Shown: positions 12,255 to 24,450, counted from the stretch's first letter. The stretch is 64,000 nucleotides of DNA from Lophius americanus (GCA_037951165.1 JBBDHG010000057.1:12116001-12180000), one strand, 5' to 3'. Notes: generated from the letters alone by a model not told the origin. Numbers and translations are program-made.

Positions 12255-13440
12255 TGCTGTTCACCAGTGTATCTGTATCTGGGGTATAATTGAACAATTT
12301 GCAACCCTGAGATGTGCGTCAGTAAGGCGTGTACTGTGTTCGTTCTTAATGAAGTTCATAAGAGAAAAGGCTGATTCACAGCGATAGGTTGAACCAAAAA
12401 GGCAGGCGACTTTTACAGCTGCTGTGCAAACACCTTTGTATTTTTCTGTGTCCACAAGGCACCAAAAGTTTGGTGAATCCTGATGAGCTTTGAGTTGGAG
12501 GTCATTTTGCAACGTTAGGATTTCAGTCTCCACCTGTCCAGCATCCAAGGTGAATGTTGCACGTAGTTGCTCAGCATGTCCACTTGCATGAAAAATTTGA
12601 AATGAAGGTCATCATGGCTCAAGTTTATCAAAGTCACAAAAACCTGTTCTCAAACTCTTGTTCAAGTCTGTTTATGACTTGTGAGTACTTTTCTGCAGCT
12701 TTATCAAAAGCCCCAGGTGCTGAAGCATTGTCATTAAGCACTTCATGGAGGGAAAGTGCAGTGCTTTTTTTCCCTGTAAATGCACATAGAAAATGTTCTT
12801 AGCTTTAAATGCATTTGCATCTTAGCTTTGAATGCATTTACAGCCCTTATCTTGTCAGTGAAAGTCTTACCTTTGCCTTGCAGTTCACAGTTCAAATGGT
12901 CCAGTGTCCTGGTGATGTCCTTTAAAAATGCAAGGTCAAGTTTCATTCAGTGTCCTCGAGTAGCGAGGCGACTTGCATCAACTCTTTGATTTGATTTGGG
13001 TGACTTTCGATTTGATCCAAAAAGTGACAAAAAATGCTGCAAAACTCCCTGCTGCAGTGGTAATGGCTCCCGTCATGTCGGGAGCCATGCCTGTAGTCAC
13101 CAGCACCAGCTTTTCCAATGAAATCTGTTTCTCCACGAAGAACCCATTCATGGCATTGTAGATGTCAACTCCAACTGTTGTTGTCTTTAAGGGCCGTTGT
13201 GTCAGTAGCTCTTCTTTTGTGGAGAAATCATCAAACTCCATTTGGATAAACATCATCAGCTGCGATGTACTGCAGCTGTCCACGGATTCGTCACATTGGA
13301 TGCTAAACCACTTGTACTTAACCAGATCCCAGTCCAGCTGCTCTGTCAAGGTCCCAGACATAGCGGACACTCGTCTTACCATCGTACTGGCACCCAGTTG
13401 GACATGAGAGAGAGTGGAGATGAAAAAACACTACCATTTG
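12255..13440 (-). pseudogene. Decayed hAT-type transposase (GTF2IRD2-like)
   Basis: Three minus-strand frames (13382-12978, 12946-12743 and 12548-12261) read in order as pieces of one hAT-superfamily transposase of the type found in GTF2IRD2-like proteins. The first holds the early catalytic region: FSIQCDESVDSCSTSQLMMF has the conserved DES Asp. It is followed by ATTGMAP-like sequence where the family normally has TTDGAP, so the second catalytic Asp appears lost. The second holds LAFLKDITRTLDHLNCELQG, and the third the hAT dimerisation end, LFGSTYRCESAFSLMNFIKN followed by STRLTDAHLRV. Roughly 90 residues expected between pieces one and two (the Cys/His part) are missing, and the pieces lie in different frames. 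It is therefore a dead copy, not a domesticated gene. No terminal inverted repeats were identified, so the element ends are uncertain. Confidence 0.85.
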
Positions 13441-13644
13441 CCCAAAGTTGTTTTTTTCTCACGCCATCGTAGCTGCGCCGGCCTGCTTGTCGCAGCATAA
13501 AGTGAGATGGTGGATTGTTATGCGCATGATATTGAACTTTGACCACAGACGAGGTCCGAGTTCATATATACATAAAATATTTTTGTTTTGAAAATGTTAT
13601 TTTCAATATACCTCTGCTCTAGAGGGACCTGTGCTCACAGATCA

Positions 13645-14395
13645 GAGCCATTCAGTTGGACTTATGTTCACCAGAAAACACCAGAATGGGCAGGTTCACA
13701 CTGAGCTCATATGACAGATGCGAGTCTGGAGATGCTGTGGTGAACATTATGCTGCCTGCAACATAATCCAGTAGGACTGGTATGGTAGTGGGTCAGTGAC
13801 GTTCTGAGGAGGCATATCCTTGGAAGGTCCCACAGACCTCCATGTGTTTGTCAACGGTAACCTGACTGCTGTTGGCTACCAGGATGAAATACTGAGACCC
13901 ATGGTGGACCTTACGCCGGTGCGGTGGACACTGGGTTCCTCTTGGTGCAGGACAATGCCCGGGTGCTCATTTGTGTGAGTTTGAAGGCAGTTCCTGGATA
14001 ATGAAGGTATTGATGCCATTGATTGGTCTTCACATTCTCCAGACCTGAATCCACCTGAAAACCTCTGGGATGTGGTTCCACCATGAGATGTCATCAAGTA
14101 TTGCCAAATGCCAGCCAGGAGCGCAATGATTAGTGTCCGACAGGACATCACCAAAAGCATGACCAGATGTTGTCAGGGCTACATTCAGGCACGTGGGTTC
14201 AAAAACACTACTGAGACATATTTTGAGTTTTCCTGATGAAGTTCACACAAGTTGGATCAGCCTGGGATCTCAGTTTGTCATGAAGATTTTGGCTGTGATT
14301 TAGAATCCCGCCCTAAGTGGGTTCAAGATTTTGGCTTCCATTGACCGTTTGTATGTCATTTCCTCTGAAATAATTACACAACATATATCACGTAC
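13645..14395 (+). mobile_element. Tc1-like transposon, 3' part, inactivated
   Basis: Plus-strand sequence matches the second half of the same Tc1/mariner family as the copy at 48.8-50.1 kb: GGTTCACACTGAGC (after the first catalytic Asp region), GGTGGGTCAGTG-like text, a CAGGACAATGCCCGGGTG stretch (the second Asp, DN, motif) and CTCCAGACCTGAATCCACCT (the SPDLNP motif, with the following Ile-Glu changed). After the gene it shares the 3' noncoding part AGTTGGATCAGCCTGG and TTTTGGCTTCCATTGA. Frames are broken in many places and the 5' half is absent. It lies about 200 bases from the hAT relic. Confidence 0.85.
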
Positions 14396-16037
14396 CCAGC
14401 AAAGAGAGGACCAGATCCATACACGGGTCAGCTGGTTTAACATCAGAATGCATCGTTGGAAGTGATGCTCATCCTGTAAGCAGAGCCTGGATGGAAAAGT
14501 TCCTGCAGCCTCATACATGAGAAGAAGACTGGATAACTGATGAAGATTAGAACTAAAGACAAAGCATGCCGGTTTCACTTACACTTCTCAAATTCAATAC
14601 CAGTTGTACGACATAAAGATTCCAAAAAAAAGCCCAAATCTTTTCAAAAAATGTTGTCATGTTTGGTTTTATCATGTTGAGAATGAAGAAGGACTAATGG
14701 GTTGTTGTGGTCTTATCTGGCTGACACAATCTATTATTTAAACTTTAATCACAGAGTTTGTAAGATAAGTTATCATGTTCTTAAAATTGACTTGGTTAAA
14801 GACTAAGTTTTTTGATTTTTTTCACAATTAATTCAGAACAAATGCATACTTAATCCCTATGCATCACACCGGCAAGGGTGTTATTTAAAATCATTTCTCT
14901 CTTTGGAGTTATTCCATATTTTATGGTGCACTGCATTCATTTATTGAGGAGTTTAAGCACATCCATAATTTGATCAGCTGCAAAAAATAAACGCTACGCC
15001 TCCGAGCTCTTTCACTGTGAACGTTTTTTCACTTATGAACCCATGTTCATGAATCTTTTCTGTCAGGCACAGATTGGATATGAGTCAGGATTCAGTCATA
15101 TGACGTTCAAGTGTGTGTGATGAGCTGTCATAATGTGCACCTGGCATAATGTCCATCTGTTGCTCAAAAAATACACCTATATTCGCTGATGGCATCGCCT
15201 CTCACACTGTACAATTTATGAAACCTGTAGCAGAAGCAGCATATTATCCAACCAGAGCCCACCTGCAGTCCAGAAACACAGTTCATTACATAACCAAGAC
15301 AAGGGCTGCATGGAAAACTTATTGCTGCTCCAAGTCCTGTTCCTAATCCTCCCTGCAGTTAGCCCTAAGCTCCTCCAGACCCGTTGAGAGCAGCCAGGGC
15401 TTGTCATTAGGATGAAAGCCCTGCAACTCACCTGGTTACACAGATGTCTGTTCGGACAAAGAAGCCGTGATTACAGACCGGCAGACAGTCCTTCCAAATG
15501 GCTAGCATGGACCAACACGTTCTTCAAGCAGACCCAATGAACCAAAGATGAGAGGGCTGGGTGGGCCGTTGTTTTGTTTTTGTTTGGCTGACGTTATTGC
15601 TTTTAGCAGAGGGGCTGCTGATGTTTAAACAGATGTTACCTTAAACTTTTATGTGACCCACAGATACTCTAGCTGTATCGCTGCTCCAAAACACAAGATT
15701 AGGTATCAGTCAGTTACAGGGGTTCTGAATTTGAACCTATTTTATCTTCCTCAGATGTCACCTGGGTGTGCACTGAATCCCATCCTGACATCGGCTGGTG
15801 TTAAACGATACTTGATGATATCATTTTGAAACTTAAAGGCCACAGTAGTGCACTCATAGGTGCAGTGTATGAAAGCAAGGTGGCAGTATAAAAGCAAGTG
15901 ACATCTATTGGTATAGTTCTCGAATTTATATCCCACATCAGTTTGCCTTCAAGTGTCAAGTGTCTTCAAGTGTCTAAAACATGTCATCAAGTATCCTTCT
16001 ACCTTCATCAAGAACGGTATTCTTGACGTCTATATCC
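14396..16037. other. No recognisable gene
   Basis: Noncoding DNA. Frames of 65-71 codons overlap on opposite strands at 15149-15431 but show no motif. I see no repeat I can name. Confidence 0.35.
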
Positions 16038-16228
16038 CAAGCAACACTTTCCAATGGGATCCCGAGGCATTTCCAGGCTAGATGAGAGATATAATCCCTC
16101 CAGTGAGTTTTGGGTCTACTCACAGCAGCTCCACTACGAGCTCCCTCTGGATGTCTGGACTCTTCGCCTTATCTCTATGGCTGAGCCCAGCCACCCTATA
16201 CAGAAAGCTAATTTCAGACATCAAAAAA
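16038..16228 (-). mobile_element. Rex3 LINE fragment, antisense
   Basis: Plus-strand text GATCCCGAGGCATTTCCAGG, GATATAATCCCTCCAG, GAGTTTTGGGTCTAC and CTAAGGCTGAGCCCAGCCACC-like sequence is the reverse complement of the C-terminal coding part of Rex3 (RTE clade). The antisense protein is the region around GRPRTRWRDYIS in the family. Both ends are truncated. The plus-strand frames here are shadows. Confidence 0.85.
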
Positions 16229-18770
16229 ATGCGGTCAAAATTACTTTTCTTTCAATATATATAAGTCTTGTTGAGCAAAAGTTTAAAGTATGATGAATAA
16301 ATCCAGGAAAAGTTCAGGATTTTACTCCTACACTGACTGGATGAAGACAGCTCCACTGCTGCATGCAGCAGAACACAGATGTTCCAGCTGATGGTATCCA
16401 CATTGTGAACAGTGCTTGACTAACAGCAGTCTTACAGGCATGAATCGGTGAACCTGTGTCTTAAAACGATCCCAATGGAGCTCAATACACACAGGGCAAC
16501 ATACTGAGTCTGAGAGCAATTTGGCAATTCGACGAGAGAGATTTGGCACTCGAACCTCTGTTGACGTGGGCAGGCGTTGTTGAGAAGGGTCCCCGTGGCC
16601 TCATGGGAAAAGTCTTTTGACGTCAGAGTGCGCGCCAAGCCCACGGATAGAGTGTTTTCATATGAACAGCACGGGTTCCAGTTACAGTAAAAAAGGGGAA
16701 ATTGCAACCACAGAGCTAAGGGGTTGAGGAGCTTGAACTCCGGGAAGCCTCGCTCTGTTTCATTCCATCACATCAGAGCTCATTTCTGTTTCTGGTATCT
16801 ACATAGTCTATCATTCTTGGTGTCTTTTGTCTTCTAGGGTTAGTCTTTAGCTCAGAAAATGATCTGTTCGATTTACTTATTCCAGATATGTCAACAATTT
16901 CCAACAAGCTGAGTTGAGTAAGTTATGATTCAGTAACATTAATACGATGAAAAATAACAGATCTAGGTGTAACCAAAATTATTGTATTGGGTAATTACCT
17001 GCTCATTGCGTATTTCAAGTCAATCCCTGCCTGAATTACACATACCAAAATAAGCTCAAAATACATCCATGACTATCAGATTTATTTGCATAATGCTGGT
17101 GCCTATGGTACGTAAAACCCAAAGTCATTTATTTTCAATGTCAGTAACATTTTACCTGTTACTACGTGACAATACTCTGTGATAAACCGGAATAAAAAAG
17201 GCTATAACATCATCATAGGATAGAAACTGGCCGGAATTCTTTGATAACTACTGCATCAAGTCTGATTCAAATACCACAACGTTCCTGTTATACTGAATAC
17301 CACGTATGTCCACCAGGGGAGATATGTGCACGCACTGCAACCTTTGGGTGTGGCAAAATCCTAGGGTTAGATGGAAATCTATCATTTTGCACTGTAAAAA
17401 AAAAAGCAAAATTAGGTAGAAGCCCAATATGGACCTACCTGGACTGAGACTCCAGCTGAACAACAAACAACAGACAAACAAAAAAATGCCAAACAAATCA
17501 ACAAAATACCATCAATTTTGCTTTACCTCACTGTGCTCATTCTGTTCTACACTAACTATTTAAGACAGACAATGAATTATTTTGATTGTACGATACAGTC
17601 AAAACTGTAAATTTGTGTCAACTCGATCGGCTTAGTTTTATTTGGTTGACATAAATATTTTTTAAAAATGTAACTACTCAGAAAACTTACTTTTTTGAGT
17701 GTTTCTAGCTTTCACCTCCTGTGTGCGCACTTATCAACTTTTCACCTCGCTTCTGTTACTTTAACTTTCAGTTTTTGACATATATTAAATTTTACTCACA
17801 TATTGTCTCAAAAACCTCACTTCAGTCCATGTGCCGCATCTGAGTGGTGACCCCTCCAAGTGTGAAACTGTGGCCAGCTGTTGCACAAGTGCATACTAAT
17901 GACCACTAATGCACTAATGCTTACATACACAAATACACGCACACAGTCACACACACACACAGATACAGTAGATTGATACACATGCACATGTGTTTGCATG
18001 TATTTATGACTTCCGCAGCACAAATCTTTGATTACAGATTGTACAGTAGAGGCTGCCACAAATACAGGGTTTTGAGTGTTAGCGGGTCCGCAGACTATGG
18101 TATTTAAACTATAGTCCCGAGAAAAAGATGAGGTTTAAACACATATAATAATGCTCTCAGGCTGCTATGGTATCTCAACTTTCTTCACTTGTAAACCTGC
18201 AGTTCCCTGCTTCCAACATAAATGCCTTGATGTGTACAGGACATAAAACAAACGAGCAAAGAGAGGAACAAGAAGCAGAACACTTTAAGCTTTGGGCTTG
18301 GAAACCAAACTGATTAGCTCCAAATGCTAAATGGCTCAGCAGAATTAAGACTCTCCAGAGTTGGGTGGTATCTTTCCTGAGGGGTTTAGTCTATAAGCTA
18401 CAAATATGATATTACACATTGCCATCTGATTATGTAATTAACACATCAGAACCCAGATCAGTCGCTTCATAAATGAAAATTATGGGGAAATAAAATAAAC
18501 CACGTAGAACAAATTAATGAAATTATTTCCTGAAATGCTGCCCTAAGTGTCAGAGATCTATAATGTTAAAACTGATTTTTGCAATAATGTTTTTTCCACA
18601 TACATTTCTACAAGAAATATCATATCAGGATTGAAACTTCACTGGTTGGGTTTTACAACATTAAATCAGTGATATCAAGAAATGAATTGTTATTGTTAAT
18701 ATGTTATCAGAAATGGGTTAATATCATTGATTACATGTTATTTTATCCCAGAGTCAGGCATATTATTGAA
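16229..18770. other. Noncoding DNA; CRE-like palindrome near 16620
   Basis: No gene recognised. TGACGTCA, a perfect cAMP-response-element palindrome, lies near 16618 beside a short GC-rich stretch (GTGCGCGCCAAGCCCACGG), but no transcription start or conserved neighbour supports function. A region at about 17570-17720 is AT-rich with GTTGACATAAA-type text like that found in other decayed fish repeats. Confidence 0.35.
17930..17962. repeat. Interrupted (CA)n microsatellite
   Basis: CA repeats with CGCA and GTCA interruptions. Confidence 0.85.
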
Positions 18771-20477
18771 TAATCTTTGCGTCCGCTGCCAACATTCCGC
18801 CGGTGCTTCGTAAGCTCAAAAATTATTTCACGGACATTTTCAAATTTTATACCCTCGTACACCAGGAACTAGATGGATTTGGAAAGGTTTGTTTTATATA
18901 TCCTTCATTAGGGGGAGCTTTAACTCCAAAAGGTGTCATTGCCATTATTTCTCAACTCGATTTGGTAGCTTTTATACACTGTGTTTTAAGCTGAAAGTTC
19001 ATATTTGACTCATTAGGAGCATTTTTTGAAAAACCCTGTTTTTTGGACGTAACTTTACGTCTAATTTTGAAAAGTTAAATCAGGGGGATGCCTTGTACAA
19101 CACAGGGGATTGGAGGCTTTTGGGGATATAACCTTCCTATCGGAATTGACAGCGTAGGCCTATTTAGTGAATTATATTTAACATTTTGAGACTAATATTT
19201 AATAACAAAAAACAAGCTGAAAATTTGCAGTTCCTCGGTTAAAAATGGAGGATTAAGCTGCTTAAGGAACTTTTCATAGGATTTAAATGGTTTTGACCCT
19301 TGTGACACTATGTTAACTCTTGGGTTAATATTTAAACATATACATAAGACCATCTTTGAAGTCTGAAAGATATAGATAGTGATTTTTAAAGTCAAAAAAA
19401 TACTAAAAAAAAGTTGGATCTCTTAGTCCTCAGCTGTCAGGAAGATTCTTTATCCTAGCTTATATCCTTTGGTACAGGAGGTGATTCTTTATCAATCTTA
19501 CCATCGGAGATGATCGCAGCACTGAAATCCCTCGCACAAACAGAAAGCCTCTTTTAAGTCTCAAATCATCTTGCATTGAGCTTCTAACATTGATGCAATA
19601 ATTACAATAAAGCACAATAATCAAATCAGCGAATAATCTCTGTCATTACCGCTCCAATTTCACAATTGGTTTTTATTCATATTGAAAATTGACCTGAGAG
19701 TTTTGCCATCTGTAACAACAAACAGAACCATGGGTTCTGCCAGTCCCCCATTTTTCTCGTGGCATGTGTTTGTTTTCTTTACTGCCCAACCCATCTCTGT
19801 ACGTTGAAATTTAGTGCACCCATCGTTTATTTTAGATCACTTTGCCAGGAATGTTGGGGTGGCATGCACCAAAAATTGCTGTTGCAATTCAGCAAAATAG
19901 CAATTGGCTTCTTTGACAAAAGATGTGGGAGAAGTGAGAGAGAGAGACTTTGTTCAGCAGCAATAGTAGTGTTGGATTGGGTTACAACTGCAAAATCTCC
20001 AGTCTGGTGTGTGTGTAGCAGGGGAGGGGGTTTTGTACTGGCTAAAAGGTGAGCACAGGCCAAAGTGAACACACCTTTTCACAATAGAGCCCCACACTCT
20101 GACTGGCTGGCAGGGAAACTGCTGTTAGAGCTGAATATCAGGAAGTGCTTCTCATGTGACACGGAAGGTTAATTGTGTTTTGGTATTATGTTAGAAACAA
20201 GACCCCCCACCCAATAGACCCCTTCACCACCCCCTAAAGCTCTGCCGAACACTGCCCCACACCTGGACAAACACAAAAATTTCTGGAATAAGGAATTATG
20301 ATGGGATACAGACTGCAGTGCACTTTAGCTGCTTGTAACTCATGAGTAGCCCAAGGTTGGACAGTATGCATAGTCACACATTCTTCATTTTCATTACATC
20401 TCTCCCATAGCATTATGCCGCTCTACCTGGGCCAGGGCTTCCTTTCATTGGGGGTCTGCTCCAGTCATGCTGGTGGC

Positions 20478-20480
<3 letters not shown>
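18771..20480. other. No recognisable gene
   Basis: Mostly AT-rich DNA. Frames at 19759-20072 (97 codons plus, 81 codons minus) overlap on both strands with no motif. Nothing nameable. Confidence 0.35.

Positions 20481-20515
<35 letters not shown>
20481..20515. repeat. (TG)n microsatellite
   Basis: About 17 uninterrupted TG units. Confidence 0.97.
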
Positions 20516-20516
<1 letters not shown>

Positions 20517-21359
20517 TGGCTAGTTAAAGCAGCCACTGAAGGGGAAAATTGCTCCTCTTGCACCCTTCGTTGTTGGGCCGGTTGGCACGGCCTAAGTAGC
20601 ACTCTCTGCAACTCTCGTGATCAGAATCAGAAAACAGTAAAAGGTCATAATTTCCAAAAGAAATTGTGAAATCCAGGTTGACATTTAGAGAGTTGCTTTT
20701 AATCCAAAAGTTATTTTTGGTCAGCATCTTACACAGTCCATTTCCCTATACCTTGTTGATTGTGTTCGCCCTCAACAATTACTGCTCCGGGCCCAGATGC
20801 ACAGCGGGGGAATTTAAGTCTGGATGTTATTCATGCCAGAAATGTGAATCTATGATAGACAGGAACGTTAAAATTATATATATTATAATCAATGCATGCT
20901 GAACATGTTCTCTAATATGATATATACCATTTTATTGGTGTATGTTGCCTAGAGCAAGTAATACAGGGAGTACTGATTAATTATCTCAATGGAAATTACG
21001 TTAGTTTCACGCAAAATGATTGCAAAATGAAACACCTGTGCATTTCTTCCAACATGCATACAAGTCCCTATAAAAGACATTTGCATTTTTCATTGATTTG
21101 CCTAAAATCTTTTATGCTTTATTGTATATAAAATTCAGGTATGTACATTATTAAACCATTTTTTTATTTTTAAAAGTATTGACAATGCATTTATTAATAT
21201 ATATATATATATATTTTGTTTTTTACTGAAAATATATGTTATAACTAGACGTACACTGTCGTACCCGACAACAAGGGTTAGATCCCCCAAAACACCTCAA
21301 TACCTTGCATTTTATATCTAACCCCCCTGATTGAACCCTATTTCAGTCAGGAGAACTGA
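20516..21359. other. No recognisable gene; short (TA)n
   Basis: AT-rich noncoding DNA with a short TA run near 21198-21214. No motif in any frame. Confidence 0.35.
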
Positions 21360-21697
21360 ATTTAATGTGAAGCTGTGTCTCGAAACTGTGTTTTATGTAA
21401 ATAAAAAAAAAAAGCTCCCCTCATGAGTAAATAACAAAACATTTTGAGTAAAATATGATGTACATCATAGGCCTCCATGAGTTGTTTCACATGCACCATA
21501 TTCGGACTAAAACTGACCAACAATAAGGGCTGAAAAACAGTGCTATTCCTTAAAAAGCTCCCTTTAGTGAGTAAAATATAAATTATTATAGTACAATATA
21601 TATTCAAGATAGATCTCCTCAAGTCCATTCATATGTTCCGAATTTGGAATAAATGGGACCAAAATTTGATGAATTACAGGCCAAAGCTTTTGAAGCT
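21360..21697 (+). repeat. Unclassified repeat family A, left part of a split copy
   Basis: It shares ordered blocks with 30335-31440: a T-rich GTGTTTTATGTAA lead, then AGCTCCCCT...GAGTAAA, then a '...CTCCTCAAGTCCATTCATATG...CCGAATTTGGAAT' block. The AGCTCCC block occurs twice inside this piece (21413 and 21556), about 143 bases apart, so the family has internal tandem units. It is interrupted at 21697 by the Rex3 insertion and resumes at 22821. No coding capacity or known class recognised. Confidence 0.7.
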
Positions 21698-22820
21698 TTT
21701 GAAGTCAACCTTTGGATTCAGGAGGAACAATGCGGTTTCCCTCCTGGTCATGGAACGCTGGACCAGCTCTATATCCTCTCGAGGTTGCTGGAGGGGTCAT
21801 AGGAGTTTGCCCAACCAGTCCATATGTGCTGTGGGTCTGGAGAAGGCTTTCGACCGTGTCCCTCGGGGGCATGCTTTGGGAGGTGCTCTGAGAGTATGGA
21901 GTGGATGGCTCAGTGCTACGGGCCGTCCAATTTCTGTACTGTCGAAATTAGATTCTGGTTTGCATTGCCATCAGTAAGTCAGACTCGTTTCCTGGTACGG
22001 TTGAACTCCGCCAGGGCTTCCTTTTGTCCCTGAGTCTATTCTTAATTTTTATGGACAGAATTTCTAGGCGCAGTCAAGTGGCGGAGGTATCGAGTTTGGC
22101 GGCCTCAAGATCCCGTCTCTGCTTTTTGTGGATGATGTGCTCCTGTTGGCACATTCGAACACTGAACTCCAGCTCACACTAAGCCGGTTTGCCGCCGAGG
22201 AAGATGAGAATCATGGATGAGAATCAGCACTTCTAAGTTCATGGTTCTCAGCTGGAAAAAGGTAGAGTGCTTACTCCGGGTCAGGGAGGAGTTGCTGCCC
22301 CAAAAGGAAGAGTTCAAGTATCCAGTTCTTGTTCACGAGTGTGGGGAAAAGGGAGCGGGAGATAGACAAACGGATTGGGATGGCGTCTGCAGTGACGAGG
22401 ACGCTATATAGATCCATTGTGGTCAAGAGAGAGCTGTGCCAAAAGGCAGAGCTCTCGATTTACCGGTGCATCTACGTTGCGACCCTCACCTATGGTCATG
22501 AGCTTAGGATAATGACCGAAATAATGAGATTGCGGATACAAGCGGCGGAAATGAGTTTTCTCTGCAGGGTGGCTGGGCTCAGCCTTAGAGATAGGTGATG
22601 AGCTCAGAAATCAGGGAGAGGCTCAAAGTAAAGCAGCTTTCTCCTTCGCATCGAGAGGAGTCAGGTTTTGTGGTTCGGGCATCTGTTTAGGATGCCACTG
22701 GACGCCTCCCTGGGGTGGTGTTTCGGGCATGTCCATCTGGAAGGAGATCCCGGCCTGGGAGAGGAAACTGCTGCCCTCGCGACCCGGACCCGGATAAGCG
22801 AAAAGATGACGAGACGAGCA
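21698..22820 (+). mobile_element. Rex3 (RTE-clade LINE), 5'-truncated, inactive
   Basis: This encodes the C-terminal two thirds of a Rex3 reverse transcriptase, broken into several frames. Recognisable blocks in order: GFRRNNAV; LEKAFDRVPRG (motif A region, with Gly where the catalytic Asp of VDLEKAFD belongs); the VRLNSARASFCP-region DNA that corresponds to the Rex3 'LRQGCPLSP' block; FVDDVLLLA (motif C, both Asp present, 22125-22136); then REIDKRIGMASAV, LSIYRCIYVATLTYGHE and QAAEMSFLCRVAGLSLRDR. The 3' end spells LLPSRPGPG followed by stop and a short GATGACGAGACGAGCA tail. The part encoding GRPRTRWRDYIS is deleted near 22750. The nine bases TTTGAAGCT flank the insert (21689-21697 and 22821-22829), consistent with a target-site duplication. 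It can no longer make active enzyme. Confidence 0.92.
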
Positions 22821-22990
22821 TTTGAAGCTAAAGATCCCCCTAGTGTCAGGAATATACAACACTCCAATTTTTCCTAGCACTCTTCCTAGGTCTATGTAGG
22901 TAAACATTTTGAAAATGATCCATGATATAGTTTTTGAGTTATCTTGTTAACACGAAGGATCTGCAGCGAGGGCAATAGGGATTCCACAAT
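22821..22990 (+). repeat. Unclassified repeat family A, right part of the split copy
   Basis: It continues family A after the Rex3 insert: CCCCTAGTGTCAGGAATA, TCTATGTAGGTAAACATTTT, GATCCATGATATAGTTTTTG, GTTAACACGAAGGATCTGCA. The last block is nearly identical to 31391-31411. Confidence 0.75.
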
Positions 22991-23654
22991 ATCCACGACC
23001 TTTTGAGAATATAATTATTATCATTATTATTTACAGTATTTTTTCTTGTGTGCACATGGTATGTAAAATGAAAATGATTATGTGTTATTGAATATGTAAT
23101 TTGTTTTATAAGGATTTATGTCCATGCTAAAAAATTGGACAATTTATATATAATTTGAGGGGAGAGTTTTCATCCTCCTAGCAGTGTTTTTGTGAAAATG
23201 AGTGTTCTTTATGTTGCTTTTCTTTAAAAAAAAACTTTTCTTCCTTTAATCATAATAAAAAAATCTTTCAAATAAATAAATAAAACAAAAACAAATTATT
23301 TCAAATTAGGTTTTTATGGTTTATTCTTCTTTAGTGTTTTTCAGACCATACAAATAAAAAGGTTGTACAGACTGTAACGGAACCAATCAGTGTCTTAAGA
23401 ATAAATTCAAATTTTATCTAAAATAGTGCAACACAGTCTAATTTTTGTTATTGCAAAACACACATTTTTTATGTGTGAGTGGGAATGTTGGGTTAGTCAT
23501 TTTGATGACACCATATGTCAGCAGGGTTAGGTGTTTGATCATAATATTATAGAATGAACTGTTATCATAGTTATTTCTCTGCAAAATGTTTATATTTTTA
23601 TTTTTGCTTTCAGTTTTACAGTGTTGTAACACACATTTGGCCATTCATTTTTAT
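22991..23654. other. AT-rich DNA, nothing recognised
   Basis: Long A- and T-rich runs. No gene or nameable repeat. A 68-codon minus frame (23438-23644) has no motif. Confidence 0.35.
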
Positions 23655-24450
23655 TATTGGTATTGCATGAGGGAGTCTGGAAGTGACAAAAAGTATGTTA
23701 GAGTCGTACCGATATGTATCAGAGCAGCATGCTAGCGGTGAGCTTTACAGTAGGAGTGACGGATCGATTCAAGGTGGAGGTGGACTGCACCATGGAACCC
23801 TTTCTTATCAGATTAGGTCAGGCACGAGCGTCCTCTACATAGAAAATGATGCTGGATGACATGTCGGTCGCTAGTTCAAGAAGCAGGTTGAAGAAAACCT
23901 GGAGAGGTGGAAGGACCCGCTTGAGAAAAGAGGATTGAAGGTCAGTTGCATCAAATAAGAATTCATGTGTGTGAATGAAAGAGAGGCAGGTGGAAAGGTG
24001 ATGATGCAAGGAGTAGAGGTGAAGAAGGTGCAGGAGTTATTTGGGACTGAAGAGTAGTGCAGAAAAGTTTACAAAATGGTAGTGAGAGCAGCTCTGCTGT
24101 ATGGTTGGAGATGGAGGCTCTGACCAAAAGACAGGAGGCGGAGTTGGAGATTTTCAGATTTTTCTTTGAGAGTGCCGAGGATGGACAGGATTAGGCATCA
24201 AAGTGACATCCCAGATTAAACGTCTTGGAGACAAAGTAAGAGAGGCCAGATTCAGATGGTTTGGACACGTGAAGAGGAGGCATAGTGGTTATATTGGTAG
24301 ATGGATGCTGGAAATGGAGCTGCCAGGAGGGAGAAAAAGGGGAAAACCAAAGAAGATGTTTGGTTTCCGGATGTGGTGAGAGAGGACATGCAGTTGATGG
24401 TGTGACAGAGGAAGATGCAGAGGACAGAGGGACAACGGAAACAGATGCTC
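23655..24450 (+). mobile_element. RTE-like LINE fragment, inactive (second family)
   Basis: Plus-strand text aligns by eye with the 3' half of a common fish LINE distinct from Rex3: AAGTATGTTAGAGTCGT, TTCAAGGTGGAGGTGGACTG (the LHQGSALSPF region), GAAAACCTGGAGAGGTGGA, 'AAGGTCAGTTGC', then AAATGGTAGTGAGAGCAGCT with CTGTATGGTTGGAGA (the 'RPALLYGxET' region), AGGATGGACAGGATTAGGC, and GATTCAGATGGTTTGGACAC with GAGAGAGGACATGCAG. Translation gives pieces such as ARFRWFGHVKRRHSGYIGRW. The reverse transcriptase Asp-Asp box region (near 23850) is scrambled. Many frameshifts are present. The antisense frames at 23818-24505 are shadows. Confidence 0.82.

Noticed and set aside
12255..13440. A domesticated GTF2IRD2-like host gene
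   Set aside because: Missing internal segment, altered second catalytic motif and broken frame fit a transposon relic better.
16618..16626. CRE palindrome TGACGTCA as a promoter element
   Set aside because: A single 8-base match without other promoter evidence; not enough to call a regulatory feature.
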